From positions 186,001-250,000 of the forward strand of contig NZ_VSZO01000014.1 of assembly GCF_008312935.1 (NCBI RefSeq): a stretch of 64,000 nt of DNA, written 5' to 3'. Source of the DNA: Roseiconus lacunae (GTDB taxonomy: Bacteria > Planctomycetota > Planctomycetia > Pirellulales > Pirellulaceae). How positions within the stretch are numbered: the stretch's first letter is position 1; every line of letters begins with the position of its first letter. Below the pieces are notes generated by a model, which was not told where the DNA came from, did not search any database, and saw nothing but the letters and a program-made list of their open reading frames with translations. The position numbers and the translations under genes are program-made. Shown piece after piece: positions 1 to 9,493 of the stretch.

Positions 1-533
1 AGTAGTTCACATGGACTACCCGAAGTCGACGATCATCGGAAGAGACATGGGCCAGCAGTGAAGGTGAAATCGAACTCCCCGGTTCTGGCTTGGGAAGCGT
101 AATCCAGTGGGCGACCATCAAGGCAGATGTCACGATACTTAAGCTAGTCGCCCAAGCGGTAATCGAGATCCATCCACCGTACAATCGACATCGATCAAAC
201 CAGTTCGTCGTTTTCGTTAGAGCACTCGAATGGGGCATCGATCAAGGATTTCCAACCAGTCTACGCACCAAGGTGCAGGTCCAGAGATTCGTCAGGTGTC
301 GCAACACCAACCATCATTCCGATGGTCTGTATTGGGCAGGGGCAACTGTCCACTGTGTAGATATGGGACGCTATTGCGCGCCGGGTTGCGGGAATGACGA
401 GAATCCCTTGCAACTACACGAAGATCATTCGAGGGGTTTCCCTCTTTGATCGGCTGGTGCGTTCGGATCGTGGCCAATGCCGCGCCATCACTCACGTTCG
501 TGGGAATCCACGGGAGACAGGGCGATCGAATCG
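1..533. other. Left-edge stretch without a convincing gene
   Basis: Two overlapping open frames lie here (90-449 on the plus strand, starting with TTG, and 292-495 on the minus strand). Neither has a recognisable domain, signal peptide or good ribosome binding site, and they overlap each other antisense. I treat both as chance frames. The stretch is probably the 3' flank of the minus-strand antiporter plus intergenic DNA. Confidence 0.5.
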
Positions 534-2243
534 CTAGCCACGACGCCGAAACTTTTTGCCGGACTTTGGCTTCTTGCGTCGACTGGTGATCAGGGCGTGC
601 ATGACGTCGCTACGACGTACCACGCCTACGAGTGAATGGGGGCTGTTGCGGTCAACCACGGGGATGCAGTCGTCCGTTTCCCCTTGGAACAATTCGAAAG
701 CCTTCGTCGCAGGGTCGTCCAAGTGCAGACACGATTGCAGGTCGCTAACCAAATCTTCGGCCCGCACCAGTTTTGCGGCGCTATGGTCAAACAGAACGTC
801 ACTTAGTAGCGGATACCGAATCACCCCCACAACACTCATTGAATCATCGACGACCGGGTAAGTGTTGTCGTGACTGTGTTCGATGTGGTCGACAACTTGG
901 TCAAAGTCTGCCGATTGGTGAATGCCTTTGGTCTTGCGAAGTAAATCGCTAACCTTGACCTTCCCGATCGCTGACGGTGTGGGGTCGCTACGGCGTAGGG
1001 CCGATCGAAATCGGTCAACCAGATTGCGCAGTTGTTCGACCGGCGTGCGGCTTGTGTGGTGGATCGCTTGGGCAAGAGGGACTTCACCGGTTTGAAGCAA
1101 TGACTTGCGAATAAACAACGGTCCGATAATTTCGAACAGGACCACCGAACCGAGGATGATGTCCTGAATCGGTTTTCCAAGAGACTCATCACGATGCACC
1201 GCGATGGTCGCCAACGCGATCGCCGCTCCAGCTTGAGCGAACAGACACGCACCGCCCCATTGCCTAAGTTCACGTGGTTGTCGCGTAGCCTTGGCCGTCG
1301 CATAGACACCAAGCCATTTGCCGAGCATCCGACAAACGATGTAGACCGCCCCAAGCTTGCCCGCCGTCAAGAACGCGCCCAGATCCAGTTCGGTCCCGTG
1401 AGCAACGAAAAACAAGACCGCCAGCAATCCAGAGAGGTGGTCTAATTCATCGACAATTTTCTGTTTGTAATCCGATGTGTTGGCGACCGTCACGCCCATC
1501 ATCAAGAACGAAAGCATGTAGGGGACTTCAAACGATTCGTCGATCCCAAGCAGAAACGTGATCGCCGCAACCAGCAGGACCAACCATCGCTTCATGTTTA
1601 AAAAGCCACAGCCGTAACTAACGAATAGACCCGCGGCAATGCCCAAGATGATCGATCCGAGGACATTCGAAAGCACGCTTAGTAATTCGCCGCCAAGCGA
1701 TGTTTCGATCTTGCCCTGAGAATACTCGATCGCCAAGAACGCAAACTCAAAGAGTACGATGCAGGCAAAGTTATTGAGCGCGACCAAGAACCCCGTGCTT
1801 TCGGTCACCGGGCCTTCAGAGCGGAATTCTTTAAGTACCAGAATTGTCGTCGCAGGCGCGGTTGCGACTCCGAGGCATCCGAGCAAGAGAGCCATCTTGC
1901 TGTCGCAACCGAATAAAAATAGCCCGAGCGAAACGAGTACCAGGGTCAGCAGTATCTCTCCCGCTGAGATCATTAAACAGTGCTTTGCGACCCGGCGAAC
2001 TTTTGAAAACGTAAATTCGCAGCCAAGGTTGAACAGCACCAACGCCATCGCGAGCTTGAGCAATGGTTCGACGACCGTCACGTGGTCGGTCGGAACCAAG
2101 TCGAGCGCAGATGGGCCGACCAAGAGCCCAACTAGCAGGTAAGCGGTTACCTTTGGCAGGTGCACAAGATCGGCAAATACGCCCGCCGCCAAGCAACCGG
2201 CCAGCAACAGCCCGATCGTACTGGTAATATGTATGTCTCCCAT
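534..2243 (-). CDS. Cation:proton antiporter (CPA2/KefB-like) with C-terminal CBS pair
   Basis: This is a 569-residue inner-membrane protein of the monovalent cation:proton antiporter-2 type, expected to exchange H+ for Na+ or K+. Residues 1 to about 390 are a run of roughly 11-12 hydrophobic segments, starting with a typical exchanger N-terminus (LPKVTAYLLVGLLVGP near residues 29-44). About residues 435-550 form two CBS-like repeats (first with YPVVDDSMSVVGVI, second with CIPVVDR and LVGVVRRSDV), which in other transporters bind adenine nucleotides and gate activity. The C-terminus is a short, strongly basic tail. There is no TrkA-N (RCK) domain, so the CBS pair is probably its regulatory module. 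It stands alone and is divergent from the long operon that starts at 2751. Substrate ion cannot be told from sequence. Confidence 0.85.
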   Translation of the reverse strand: MGDIHITSTIGLLLAGCLAAGVFADLVHLPKVTAYLLVGLLVGPSALDLVPTDHVTVVEPLLKLAMALVLFNLGCEFTFSKVRRVAKHCLMISAGEILLTLVLVSLGLFLFGCDSKMALLLGCLGVATAPATTILVLKEFRSEGPVTESTGFLVALNNFACIVLFEFAFLAIEYSQGKIETSLGGELLSVLSNVLGSIILGIAAGLFVSYGCGFLNMKRWLVLLVAAITFLLGIDESFEVPYMLSFLMMGVTVANTSDYKQKIVDELDHLSGLLAVLFFVAHGTELDLGAFLTAGKLGAVYIVCRMLGKWLGVYATAKATRQPRELRQWGGACLFAQAGAAIALATIAVHRDESLGKPIQDIILGSVVLFEIIGPLFIRKSLLQTGEVPLAQAIHHTSRTPVEQLRNLVDRFRSALRRSDPTPSAIGKVKVSDLLRKTKGIHQSADFDQVVDHIEHSHDNTYPVVDDSMSVVGVIRYPLLSDVLFDHSAAKLVRAEDLVSDLQSCLHLDDPATKAFELFQGETDDCIPVVDRNSPHSLVGVVRRSDVMHALITSRRKKPKSGKKFRRRG

Positions 2244-2750
2244 GATTGCAAAGTTTAGTTGAATTTCAACTTTTCAGGGGACAGGCGGCGGCGTCCGTCG
2301 CGTAGGGGAAGATTGAGATGTCAAATGATCCGTTTGTGCGTCTCATCCGGCCAGTGATCAAACCTGTGCGGCGTCAGGTGCGTGAATCAAGCACGGTAAC
2401 GAGACGTGGACAGGAACGCGACGATGGCGCTTGCGTTGCCACCAAGCTTTGATCTTCGGGCAATGCGTCGATCAACGATTGTGTCGTCCGCCGCTTTGCC
2501 GAACCTCGGTACGGGGGCTTCTGTTTACAGACGAACTCATCACACGGACAAGAACTCGGTCTCCGGCAATCGCGGCGCAGTCATCGCCGGTGCTTGCCGA
2601 TGCTCGGCTGTCGTCCTTTTGTGTTTTTGTAAAGTTCCCACGCGTCTTCGCGAATTCGCTTGACACTTATAGACTAGATGTCTAAATTGGTTTTTGTCGT
2701 GGCGGGGAAAGCCCCGCCGTTGCACCTTCGGTCGCAAACGAGAGAGAGCG
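2244..2750. other. Divergent intergenic region between antiporter and MoxR/Bat operon
   Basis: About 500 bases separate the two divergent genes. Small open frames exist on both strands but overlap each other and carry no recognisable domain. The right part holds a good sigma70-like promoter with a dyad (listed separately). Nothing else recognised. Confidence 0.5.
2660..2688 (+). promoter_or_regulatory. Sigma70-like promoter with overlapping dyad, upstream of the eight-gene operon
   Basis: A perfect -35 hexamer TTGACA (2660-2665) is followed after 17 bases by TAAATT (2683-2688), a four-of-six -10 match. The spacer and -10 overlap an inverted repeat TAGAC-N5-GTCTA (2670-2684), which would place a bound repressor on top of RNA polymerase. 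The start codon at 2751 lies about 60 bases downstream. Promoter prediction in planctomycetes is uncertain because their promoters are poorly characterised. Confidence 0.45.
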
Positions 2751-4346
2751 ATGGGCAAGTCCACGGTTCGAGCATTGGCATTGATTGCAAGTGTATCGGT
2801 CGCATTCATTGTTGCCGGGCCGGATAGAAACGTTCGGGCCCAGGCCGTTGACGCACCGGGGTCTGGCGACGATGCGAAAGCGGTCATTCTATCGGAGACG
2901 GATTCCCGTGGTGACGATCTGGCAAGCTGGATCGATGTCCGCGGCAGAACGGCTTGGGGCGACCCGCCTGAAAAATGTGATGACTTGACCTTCGCCCGCC
3001 GTGTCTATTTGGATTTAGTGGGGCGAGTTCCAAGCGTCGCGGAAATTCGTGACTACCGTGAGTTGGGGGATCGGCGTCGAGAGATGTTGGTCGACGAGTT
3101 GGTCTTTGGCGAAGGTCCGCGGCGCGAAACTTATCTCCGCTTGTTGGCGATTAATTTGGCGCGGCAATGGCGGCAAGTTTTGGTTCCGCCGGGGACCGCC
3201 GCGACGGGGCCGGTCGGCAACCTTGAGGTTTGGTTGCGCGATGCGTTTTCGAGCAACCGTCCGTACGACGAGATCATGGCGGATCTTGTTCGGGTCCAAT
3301 CGGCCGCAGACGCCGGTGGGTATTATCAGTTGCTCGGCGCGACTCCGGAAAACTATGCCGGCAACTTGTCTCGGGTGATGTTGGGGGTGCGGATCGACTG
3401 TGCCCAGTGCCACGATCACCCGTTTACCGATTGGAAGCAAGAGGACTTCTGGGGGCTCGCGGCATTCTATGGTGATCTCCAAAACTTCAATCAAAACCCC
3501 GACGCGTCGCGTGGTGTTGGAGGCGGGAAGATCGTTTACGAGGGTGACACGTACAGTGCCAAGTTTCTATGGCAATCTGAAGCGATCGATGATCCCGGGC
3601 GAACTCCCAAGGTGCGTTTAGCCCGTTGGCTTACAGCGGCCGAGAATCCTAATTTTTCGGCAACGGCGGTGAATCGCTTTTGGCAAATGCTGGTCGGGCG
3701 TGGCTTGTATGCCGATGTCGAGAACTTGGATCTTGCCACCGAGCAGGAGCGGTCCTTTCTGGACGACTTTGGGAAGCAGTTTGCCGCCGACGGTTTCGAT
3801 GTTCACAAGCTGGTCGCCGGGATTTGTAAGTCGTCTTGGTATGCGGCGAAAACAATGGAGCCCTCGCAGAGTGTCGACGCATTTCAGCGTGAGCTCAAGG
3901 TGATCAGTCCCGAACAGGTGTTCGATTCATTGGAGCAATCGCTGCATTTGCCCATCAGTCGAATCGACCCGAACGCGCCGCGATGGACAGGCACTCGCGA
4001 TCAGATGGTGAACCGATTGGGGGAGGCGATCGGGGAATCCCCAGAGGATTACGCTTCGGGGATCCCGCAAGCGTTGATGATGATGAACGGCCGTATCACC
4101 AGTGAAGCGATTGACTTAGAACGCAGTCGGCTATTGCGAGCGGTGATCGACTCGCCATTTTTCGACGAACCAAAGCGCATTGAGACGCTTTACCTCGCCG
4201 TGCTCACTCGCCAGCCGACCGCGGAAGAAAAGGAAACTTTGGCGGAATATTTAGACAAAAAGACCAATCCCGAAAGTCGTCGTAAGGCATTCGGGGAGAT
4301 TCTTTGGGCCCTGCTGAACAGTCCGGAGTTTGTGCTATGTCGGTAA
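2751..4346 (+). CDS. Exported DUF1549/DUF1553 domain protein
   Basis: The chosen ATG at 2751 follows a purine-rich GAGAGAGAG ribosome binding site and begins a clear signal peptide (hydrophobic core ALALIASVSVAFIVAG), giving 531 residues; an upstream in-frame ATG at 2694 would add a charged leader and is less likely. The N-terminal half is a DUF1549 domain (FARRVYLDLVGRVPS; then CAQCHDHPFTDW, a CxxCH motif that could bind c-type heme). The C-terminal half is DUF1553 (VRLARWLTAAENP, NRFWQMLVGRGL, and the closing LLNSPEFV motif). Such proteins are abundant in Planctomycetes and usually paired with DUF1501 partners, as here: the next gene starts 10 bases before this one ends. Biochemical role is unknown. 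First gene of the eight-gene operon. Confidence 0.9.
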   Translation: MGKSTVRALALIASVSVAFIVAGPDRNVRAQAVDAPGSGDDAKAVILSETDSRGDDLASWIDVRGRTAWGDPPEKCDDLTFARRVYLDLVGRVPSVAEIRDYRELGDRRREMLVDELVFGEGPRRETYLRLLAINLARQWRQVLVPPGTAATGPVGNLEVWLRDAFSSNRPYDEIMADLVRVQSAADAGGYYQLLGATPENYAGNLSRVMLGVRIDCAQCHDHPFTDWKQEDFWGLAAFYGDLQNFNQNPDASRGVGGGKIVYEGDTYSAKFLWQSEAIDDPGRTPKVRLARWLTAAENPNFSATAVNRFWQMLVGRGLYADVENLDLATEQERSFLDDFGKQFAADGFDVHKLVAGICKSSWYAAKTMEPSQSVDAFQRELKVISPEQVFDSLEQSLHLPISRIDPNAPRWTGTRDQMVNRLGEAIGESPEDYASGIPQALMMMNGRITSEAIDLERSRLLRAVIDSPFFDEPKRIETLYLAVLTRQPTAEEKETLAEYLDKKTNPESRRKAFGEILWALLNSPEFVLCR

Positions 4347-5647
4347 CGCGAACATTTGATCGATTTTCTCGTCGCGATTTAGTTCGTATAGCGGCGGCAT
4401 CGTTCGGCGGGATATGTTGTTCACCGTGGCTACCACGGTTGGCAAAGGCCGCCGGAGGTAAGCGTCCGCCTAAGGCGTGCATCCTGTTGTGGATGAGCGG
4501 TGGTCCCAGTCAGATGGAGACCCTTTCGCCAAAGCCAGGCCACGGCAACGGTGGTCCTACCAGGGCGATTTCAACCGCGGTGCCGGGTATCGAGGTCAGT
4601 GAGAACCTGCCCGGGTTGGCAAAGCAGATGAAGGATGTCGCGATCATTCGTTCGATGAAGACACGCGAAGGGGATCACGGCCGGGCGACTCAGTTGATGT
4701 TGACCGGTTATCGACCGATGGGCGGGATGACTGACTATCCCGTGTTTGGTTCGATGGTTTCGCATCGATTAAAAATGGACGACCATCCACTTCCCGGGTT
4801 CGTCTCAATCGCACCGTTTCAGCGTGGCAATTTGGGTGCCGGTTTTTTGGGACCGGATCATTCGCCGTTGCTGGTGTCCGGTGCGAGCAATGATCCGAAT
4901 ACACGGGCAAACCTAACGATCGAGAATATGGACATCGCCGGTGGCGACACGAGTGTGCTCGCCGAACGCCAGGCGTTGCTATCGATGATGCGTCAGGGAG
5001 CTCCTTCGACGTCGACTTCGGCGGTCAAGCATGCTTCGGTTTATGACCAAGCGATGCGGATGATCGAATCACGCGGCGAAGGTGCTTTCGAACTCGACGA
5101 AGAAAAACCGGAACTTCGTGACGCTTATGGTCGCAATCGTTTCGGGCAGGGGTGCTTGCTGGCGCGGCGGCTGGTCGAGCGTGGGGTTCCGTTTGTCGAA
5201 GTCACACTCGATCAAACAGCCGGGTCCACTTGGGATTCGCACCTTGATAACTTCAACGTGGTCCGTTCGATGTGCGAGGTGCTTGATCCGGCTTGGTCGA
5301 CACTGATCGACGATCTGCGTCAACGCAAGATGCTCGATTCCACCATGGTCGTGTGGATGGGTGAATTCGGGCGTACCCCTAGGATCAATCCCAATTCTGG
5401 GCGCGACCACTTCCCCGATGCTTGGAGCGTCGCGCTTGCCGGCGGCGCCATCGCCGGAGGTCAGTCCTACGGAAAGACGAGCAAGGATGGGATGGAAGTG
5501 ATCGACAATCCTGTGCATGCGAACGATTTATTTGCCACAATGTTGCAAGGTTTGGGGATCGATTCGTGGGACAGCAACATGAATGGGGATCGCCCGATCC
5601 CGCTCGTTGATGAAGGCGGTACGCCAGTTGAGGAGTTGCTCGGATGA
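4337..5647 (+). CDS. DUF1501 protein with Tat-type leader
   Basis: The start at 4337 (ATG overlapping the upstream gene by 10 bases) gives 436 residues and exposes a twin-arginine-like leader, FSRRDLVRIAAASFGG; a longer frame starting at 4304 adds 11 residues from inside the upstream gene. DUF1501 belongs to the alkaline-phosphatase/sulfatase-like superfamily. Family motifs seen are ILLWMSGGPSQMETL near the N-terminus, the middle segment FGQGCLLARRLVERGVPFVEV, and VVWMGEFGRTP with GRDHFPDAWS near the C-terminus. It is the usual partner of DUF1549/DUF1553 proteins and is probably exported folded. Its last codons overlap the next start as ATGA. Function not established. Confidence 0.9.
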   Translation: MSVTRTFDRFSRRDLVRIAAASFGGICCSPWLPRLAKAAGGKRPPKACILLWMSGGPSQMETLSPKPGHGNGGPTRAISTAVPGIEVSENLPGLAKQMKDVAIIRSMKTREGDHGRATQLMLTGYRPMGGMTDYPVFGSMVSHRLKMDDHPLPGFVSIAPFQRGNLGAGFLGPDHSPLLVSGASNDPNTRANLTIENMDIAGGDTSVLAERQALLSMMRQGAPSTSTSAVKHASVYDQAMRMIESRGEGAFELDEEKPELRDAYGRNRFGQGCLLARRLVERGVPFVEVTLDQTAGSTWDSHLDNFNVVRSMCEVLDPAWSTLIDDLRQRKMLDSTMVVWMGEFGRTPRINPNSGRDHFPDAWSVALAGGAIAGGQSYGKTSKDGMEVIDNPVHANDLFATMLQGLGIDSWDSNMNGDRPIPLVDEGGTPVEELLG

Positions 5648-7440
5648 GATCGATCGCCGGTCGCTCACTTCGATCCGATGACACCGGTTTGGCCTTAACG
5701 AAATTGGCGCCGGTGGCGCCTCGGTTCGCCAATTCGATGTCGGCATTGCTGACGTCTCGATGTTGCGCAGGGTTGTTGGCCGCTGCGTGCGTGGGCGTCT
5801 TCTGCGGTTTCGTTTTCTCAGGCGTCGCCGCGGCCGATACGGCTGCCGATCGTCGCGAGAACTCCGCCGGTCAGATCTTAGCCGAACCCACCGACGACGA
5901 CCCTTACCGGTACGGCACCCATGACATGCTCATGCTGATGCCGGGCGGACCGATCCACCTTCGTTTGATGATCACCAACGGTGGCCAGTCCCTCGAAGGA
6001 ACACGTCAAAGCTATTTGGAACAGCTAAGCACCATTCTTGATCAAGATGGTGACGGCAAAGTCAGCCGAGACGAGGCAGGGGATCATCCGTTGTTCGTCA
6101 CAAGCACGCGATTCCAAGGAAACCAATTTTTGCGGTCGCTCCGTAGCAGACGGCCATTTTCGAAGCGTGAACTTGAGCTAGCCGTTGATCGCGCCGCCGG
6201 GCAGTTGGTCACCTACCGGCAAAACAATGCCTTGGCCGAACAAGACATGAGCGTCTTCAATGTTCTCGATCAAGACGGGTCGGGAATGATCGATCGGGCG
6301 GAGATGCGGTTGGCCGCCGCAAGGATTGCCGATCGCGATCTGGACTTTGACCAGTGCGTCACGTTTGACGAATTTCTTGATCAGGCCGCCCCGGCGATGG
6401 CCGGCGTGGTCGTTAATACGATCACCGATGAGCCTCCCGGTTCGGTGCACGCGGAGATGCTTCGCAACGCGAGCGAACCTGTCTTACCCGCTCGGCTACT
6501 GCGAACGTACGACGAAGATGGTGATCGTCAATTGTCATTCGATGAACTCGGCTGGACCGAAGCGCGGGGCAAAGCGTTTGACCAGAATTCCGATGGCCGA
6601 TTGAGCCTCCGAGAATTGGCAACGATTTCCGCCGGTGAACCTGATTTGACGTTCGCCGTTGACGTCGCCCAGTCGTCATCGGGGGCATTGAAAATAGTCG
6701 AGCATTCCGAAGCGAATCGTTCGCTCAAAGGTGACATCAGCATCCAAAACGATGTGATCCGCATCCGGAACGAATTGTTCAACCTATCAATCAGCTATCG
6801 GTATCGTGATCCAGTTGCCGAAGCGGAAGTCAATGCGTCCAATGCCTTCAACCAAATCGACTTGGATGCCAACGGATACCTTGACCGTGATGAAATAGCC
6901 GAACACCAACGATTCGAGCGTTATTTGTTCGACGCGATGGATCGTGACAAAGACGATCGGGTCTTTGCCGATGAAATGATGCAATACGTTCGCGAGTATA
7001 CAGAACCTGCATCGACGACCTGCCAAGTGACGTTAATGGATAGCGGCAATGGCTTCTTCCAAGTACTCGATGAGAACGCCGATGGCCGGATCTCTATCCG
7101 TGAACTTCGCGCGTGCGAGCAAAACTTGATTCGCGTTACACCGACGGATCAAGCCCAGATCGATCCGAAAAGCATGATGGCATCTTATCGGATCGAGATT
7201 AAACGCGGCGGAACGAGTTTGTTCGGCCGTGTCGATCGACCGACCATCGATTCCCCGGAAGCGTTCTTGGCGCCACCGGTGGGGCCGATCTGGTTTCAGC
7301 GTATGGATCGAAATGGTGATGGCGATTTGACTTGGGATGAATTCTTGGGAAGCCGAGAAACATTCCACCAGCTCGACCATGACCGCGACAACCTTATTGA
7401 CAAGAACGAAGCTTCGTTAGCGAGTAAGTTAGACGGATGA
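5644..7440 (+). CDS. Secreted or membrane-anchored protein with nine EF-hand-like loops
   Basis: This 598-residue protein has a hydrophobic segment at about residues 38-58 ending in a signal-peptidase-like VAAADT. The ATGA overlap supports the start at 5644, but an in-frame ATG at 5737 would give a cleaner signal peptide. Nine acidic 12-residue Ca2+-binding loops can be read near residues 133 (DQDGDGKVSRDE), 209, 290, 313, 406, 433, 476, 554 (DRNGDGDLTWDE) and 578. Several follow the classical DxDxDGxIxxxE pattern closely; the last ones are degenerate. The protein is therefore likely a periplasmic calcium-binding structural or sensor protein. It is coupled to the MoxR gene downstream by an ATGA overlap. 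No enzyme domain recognised. Confidence 0.85.
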   Translation: MRSIAGRSLRSDDTGLALTKLAPVAPRFANSMSALLTSRCCAGLLAAACVGVFCGFVFSGVAAADTAADRRENSAGQILAEPTDDDPYRYGTHDMLMLMPGGPIHLRLMITNGGQSLEGTRQSYLEQLSTILDQDGDGKVSRDEAGDHPLFVTSTRFQGNQFLRSLRSRRPFSKRELELAVDRAAGQLVTYRQNNALAEQDMSVFNVLDQDGSGMIDRAEMRLAAARIADRDLDFDQCVTFDEFLDQAAPAMAGVVVNTITDEPPGSVHAEMLRNASEPVLPARLLRTYDEDGDRQLSFDELGWTEARGKAFDQNSDGRLSLRELATISAGEPDLTFAVDVAQSSSGALKIVEHSEANRSLKGDISIQNDVIRIRNELFNLSISYRYRDPVAEAEVNASNAFNQIDLDANGYLDRDEIAEHQRFERYLFDAMDRDKDDRVFADEMMQYVREYTEPASTTCQVTLMDSGNGFFQVLDENADGRISIRELRACEQNLIRVTPTDQAQIDPKSMMASYRIEIKRGGTSLFGRVDRPTIDSPEAFLAPPVGPIWFQRMDRNGDGDLTWDEFLGSRETFHQLDHDRDNLIDKNEASLASKLDG

Positions 7441-8522
7441 GTACCACCACCGACCCGAACGGATCGTCCACCGAATCGCCGTCCAACAACGGCCAACTGC
7501 TAGACCAAGTGGACAAGTTAAGGCAATCACGCGAACGATTGCGAGCCGAGGTTGGCAAGGTCATCGTCGGCCAGCAAGATGTCGTCGACTTGCTGCTATT
7601 GGGTTTGCTTTGCCGTGGCCACGTATTGCTGCATGGCGTCCCTGGGCTTGGCAAGACGTTGATGGCACGAACGCTCTCGTCGACCCTCGACCTGAAATTT
7701 AAACGAGTCCAGTTCACGCCGGACCTGATGCCTTCGGACATCACCGGTACCGATGTGATCGAAGAACAGGAAGGCGGAGGCGGGCACCGGTTGAAATTTG
7801 TTCCCGGTCCGATCTTTACCAATTTTCTGTTGGCCGATGAAGTCAACCGAACGCCACCGAAGACACAAGCCGCCCTACTGCAAGCGATGCAGGAACATGA
7901 AGTCTCGGTGGGCAACACGACCTACACTCTCGATCCGCCCTTCTTTGTTGTCGCGACGCAAAACCCGATCGAAATGGAAGGCACCTACCCACTGCCGGAA
8001 GCACAAGTCGATCGGTTCATGTTCAATATCCGGGTTCGCTATCCCACCGTCGAAGAAGAAGCGGCGATCATTCGTGGAACGACCGGAACGGACTCGGTCG
8101 AGCCGACTGCGGTGCTCACATCGGATGACTTGTTGCAGCTACAGTCGATCGTTCGCGGCGTGCCGGTTTCTGATGATGTCGTGATGTATGCGGCCCGGTT
8201 GGTCGCCGCAACTCGGCCGTCGATCGGGGAACGCGGCGCGAGCCGCCCCGGAGATCAGGAGCCATCGCAAGACATCGAAATGGTTCGTAAGTATGTGACC
8301 TACGGTGCGAGTCCCCGGGCGGGGCAAGCGTTGGTCCTGGCCGGCAAAGCGCGGGCCATTTTGGAAGGTCGCTATCACGTGGACTTTGCCGACATCGCGG
8401 CGCTCGCCCATCCGGTGTTGCGACACCGACTGGTGCTGAACTTTCATGGGCGAGCGGATAATGTCGATTCCGACGATGTGATCGATGCGCTGCTGCGTGA
8501 AGTGAAGGAGGAGGTCGCGTGA
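7437..8522 (+). CDS. MoxR-family AAA+ ATPase
   Basis: A 361-residue cytoplasmic AAA+ ATPase of the MoxR family. Visible motifs are Walker A GVPGLGKT (about residues 66-73), Walker B LLADEVNR (about 128-135), the family signature TQAALLQAMQE and sensor region VATQNPIEMEGTYPLPEAQVDRF, and the C-terminal lid. MoxR proteins act as chaperone-like ATPases working on partner proteins with von Willebrand A domains, and here the next genes encode exactly such proteins. Start ATG overlaps the EF-hand gene as ATGA and the stop overlaps the DUF58 start in the same way, so synthesis is probably coupled. Confidence 0.95.
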   Translation: MSTTTDPNGSSTESPSNNGQLLDQVDKLRQSRERLRAEVGKVIVGQQDVVDLLLLGLLCRGHVLLHGVPGLGKTLMARTLSSTLDLKFKRVQFTPDLMPSDITGTDVIEEQEGGGGHRLKFVPGPIFTNFLLADEVNRTPPKTQAALLQAMQEHEVSVGNTTYTLDPPFFVVATQNPIEMEGTYPLPEAQVDRFMFNIRVRYPTVEEEAAIIRGTTGTDSVEPTAVLTSDDLLQLQSIVRGVPVSDDVVMYAARLVAATRPSIGERGASRPGDQEPSQDIEMVRKYVTYGASPRAGQALVLAGKARAILEGRYHVDFADIAALAHPVLRHRLVLNFHGRADNVDSDDVIDALLREVKEEVA

Positions 8523-9493
8523 TCGCAAAGCCTTCCACCCGTGAACGCAAAAGGTCCGAAGGCCGTCGTAAGCCTTTGCCGGGTGAGCGTGCTTCCGGAT
8601 CTGACGGTCGCCCCCGGTGGCTTAAGCCGGATGAGCTTGCCCGACTGAGTTCGATCGAATTGCGCGCCCGCGGCGTCGTCGAAGGTTTTCTCCAAGGCCT
8701 GCACCGCAGTCCGTTTATCGGCTACAGCGTCGAGTTTTCTTCGCATCGTCGCTACGGTCCCGGTGATGATTTACGGCACGTCAACTGGAAGTTGTTCGCG
8801 CGGCAGCGAAAGCTGTATGTCAAAGAGTTTGACGCGGAAACAAATCTCAATTTGTACTTGTTCGTCGACGCGAGTCGTTCGATGCAGTGCAAAATCGACG
8901 GGGCGATGTCGAAACACGATTACGCGGCGACGTTGGCCGCGGCGTTCGCTTCGCTGGCACTTAAACAACGGGACGCCGTCGGGTTGGGCCTGTTCGATGA
9001 CGGCGTCCACCGATACATGGACCCGTCGGCCAAACCGGGACGCTGGGAAGACTGTCTCGCACTGCTCGCCGAACCCCGTGAGTCGAACACGACCGCACTC
9101 GCGAAGTCGCTCGAACAAGCCGCGGCGTTGGCGAAGCATCGCGGGATCGTGGTCATCCTCAGTGACTTAGTCGACGGCGACATCGATGGATTCACCAAAG
9201 GCCTGCAACAACTGCGGCATCGTGGGCACGAGGTGATCGTATTTCATCTACTCGATCCATTCGAGCGGCACCTCGCCGAAGGTGGTCGGTACCGCGTGTT
9301 GGACCTGGAGAGTTCGTCTGAACTGACGACCAATATGGAAAGCGTTCGCAACGATTATCTGAACAAAATCAATCAATGGTGTGAGCGGCTCGACGATGCT
9401 TGCCTGTTGCAAGGTGTCGATCGAATTGAGTTGACGACGGATGTTCCGCCGACCGGAGCACTTGTGGAATACCTCGTGCAAAGATCGAACTGA
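8519..9493 (+). CDS. DUF58 protein (vWA-like)
   Basis: A 324-residue DUF58 protein, the standard companion of MoxR. The signature RRYGPGDDLRHVNWKLFAR is present, followed by a vWA-like fold with a MIDAS-type motif DASRS at residues 117-121 and VVILSDLVDGD further on. The N-terminus is unusually basic and has no transmembrane segments, unlike many DUF58 proteins, so this one is probably soluble. It is coupled to its neighbours by short overlaps (4 bases upstream; a single shared base downstream). Expected to be a MoxR client or adaptor at the membrane. Confidence 0.93.
   Translation: MIAKPSTRERKRSEGRRKPLPGERASGSDGRPRWLKPDELARLSSIELRARGVVEGFLQGLHRSPFIGYSVEFSSHRRYGPGDDLRHVNWKLFARQRKLYVKEFDAETNLNLYLFVDASRSMQCKIDGAMSKHDYAATLAAAFASLALKQRDAVGLGLFDDGVHRYMDPSAKPGRWEDCLALLAEPRESNTTALAKSLEQAAALAKHRGIVVILSDLVDGDIDGFTKGLQQLRHRGHEVIVFHLLDPFERHLAEGGRYRVLDLESSSELTTNMESVRNDYLNKINQWCERLDDACLLQGVDRIELTTDVPPTGALVEYLVQRSN

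Noticed and set aside
90-495. Overlapping open frames on both strands at the left edge
   Set aside because: No family resemblance, signal peptide or ribosome binding site; they overlap each other antisense, so chance frames in GC-rich DNA are the simpler explanation.
836-1354. 172-codon minus-strand frame in the antiporter gene
   Set aside because: Alternative frame of a clear antiporter gene on the same strand; composition is Arg/Ser-rich as expected of a shadow frame.
2406-2685. Short open frames on both strands before the eight-gene operon
   Set aside because: They lack domain similarity and overlap the predicted promoter.
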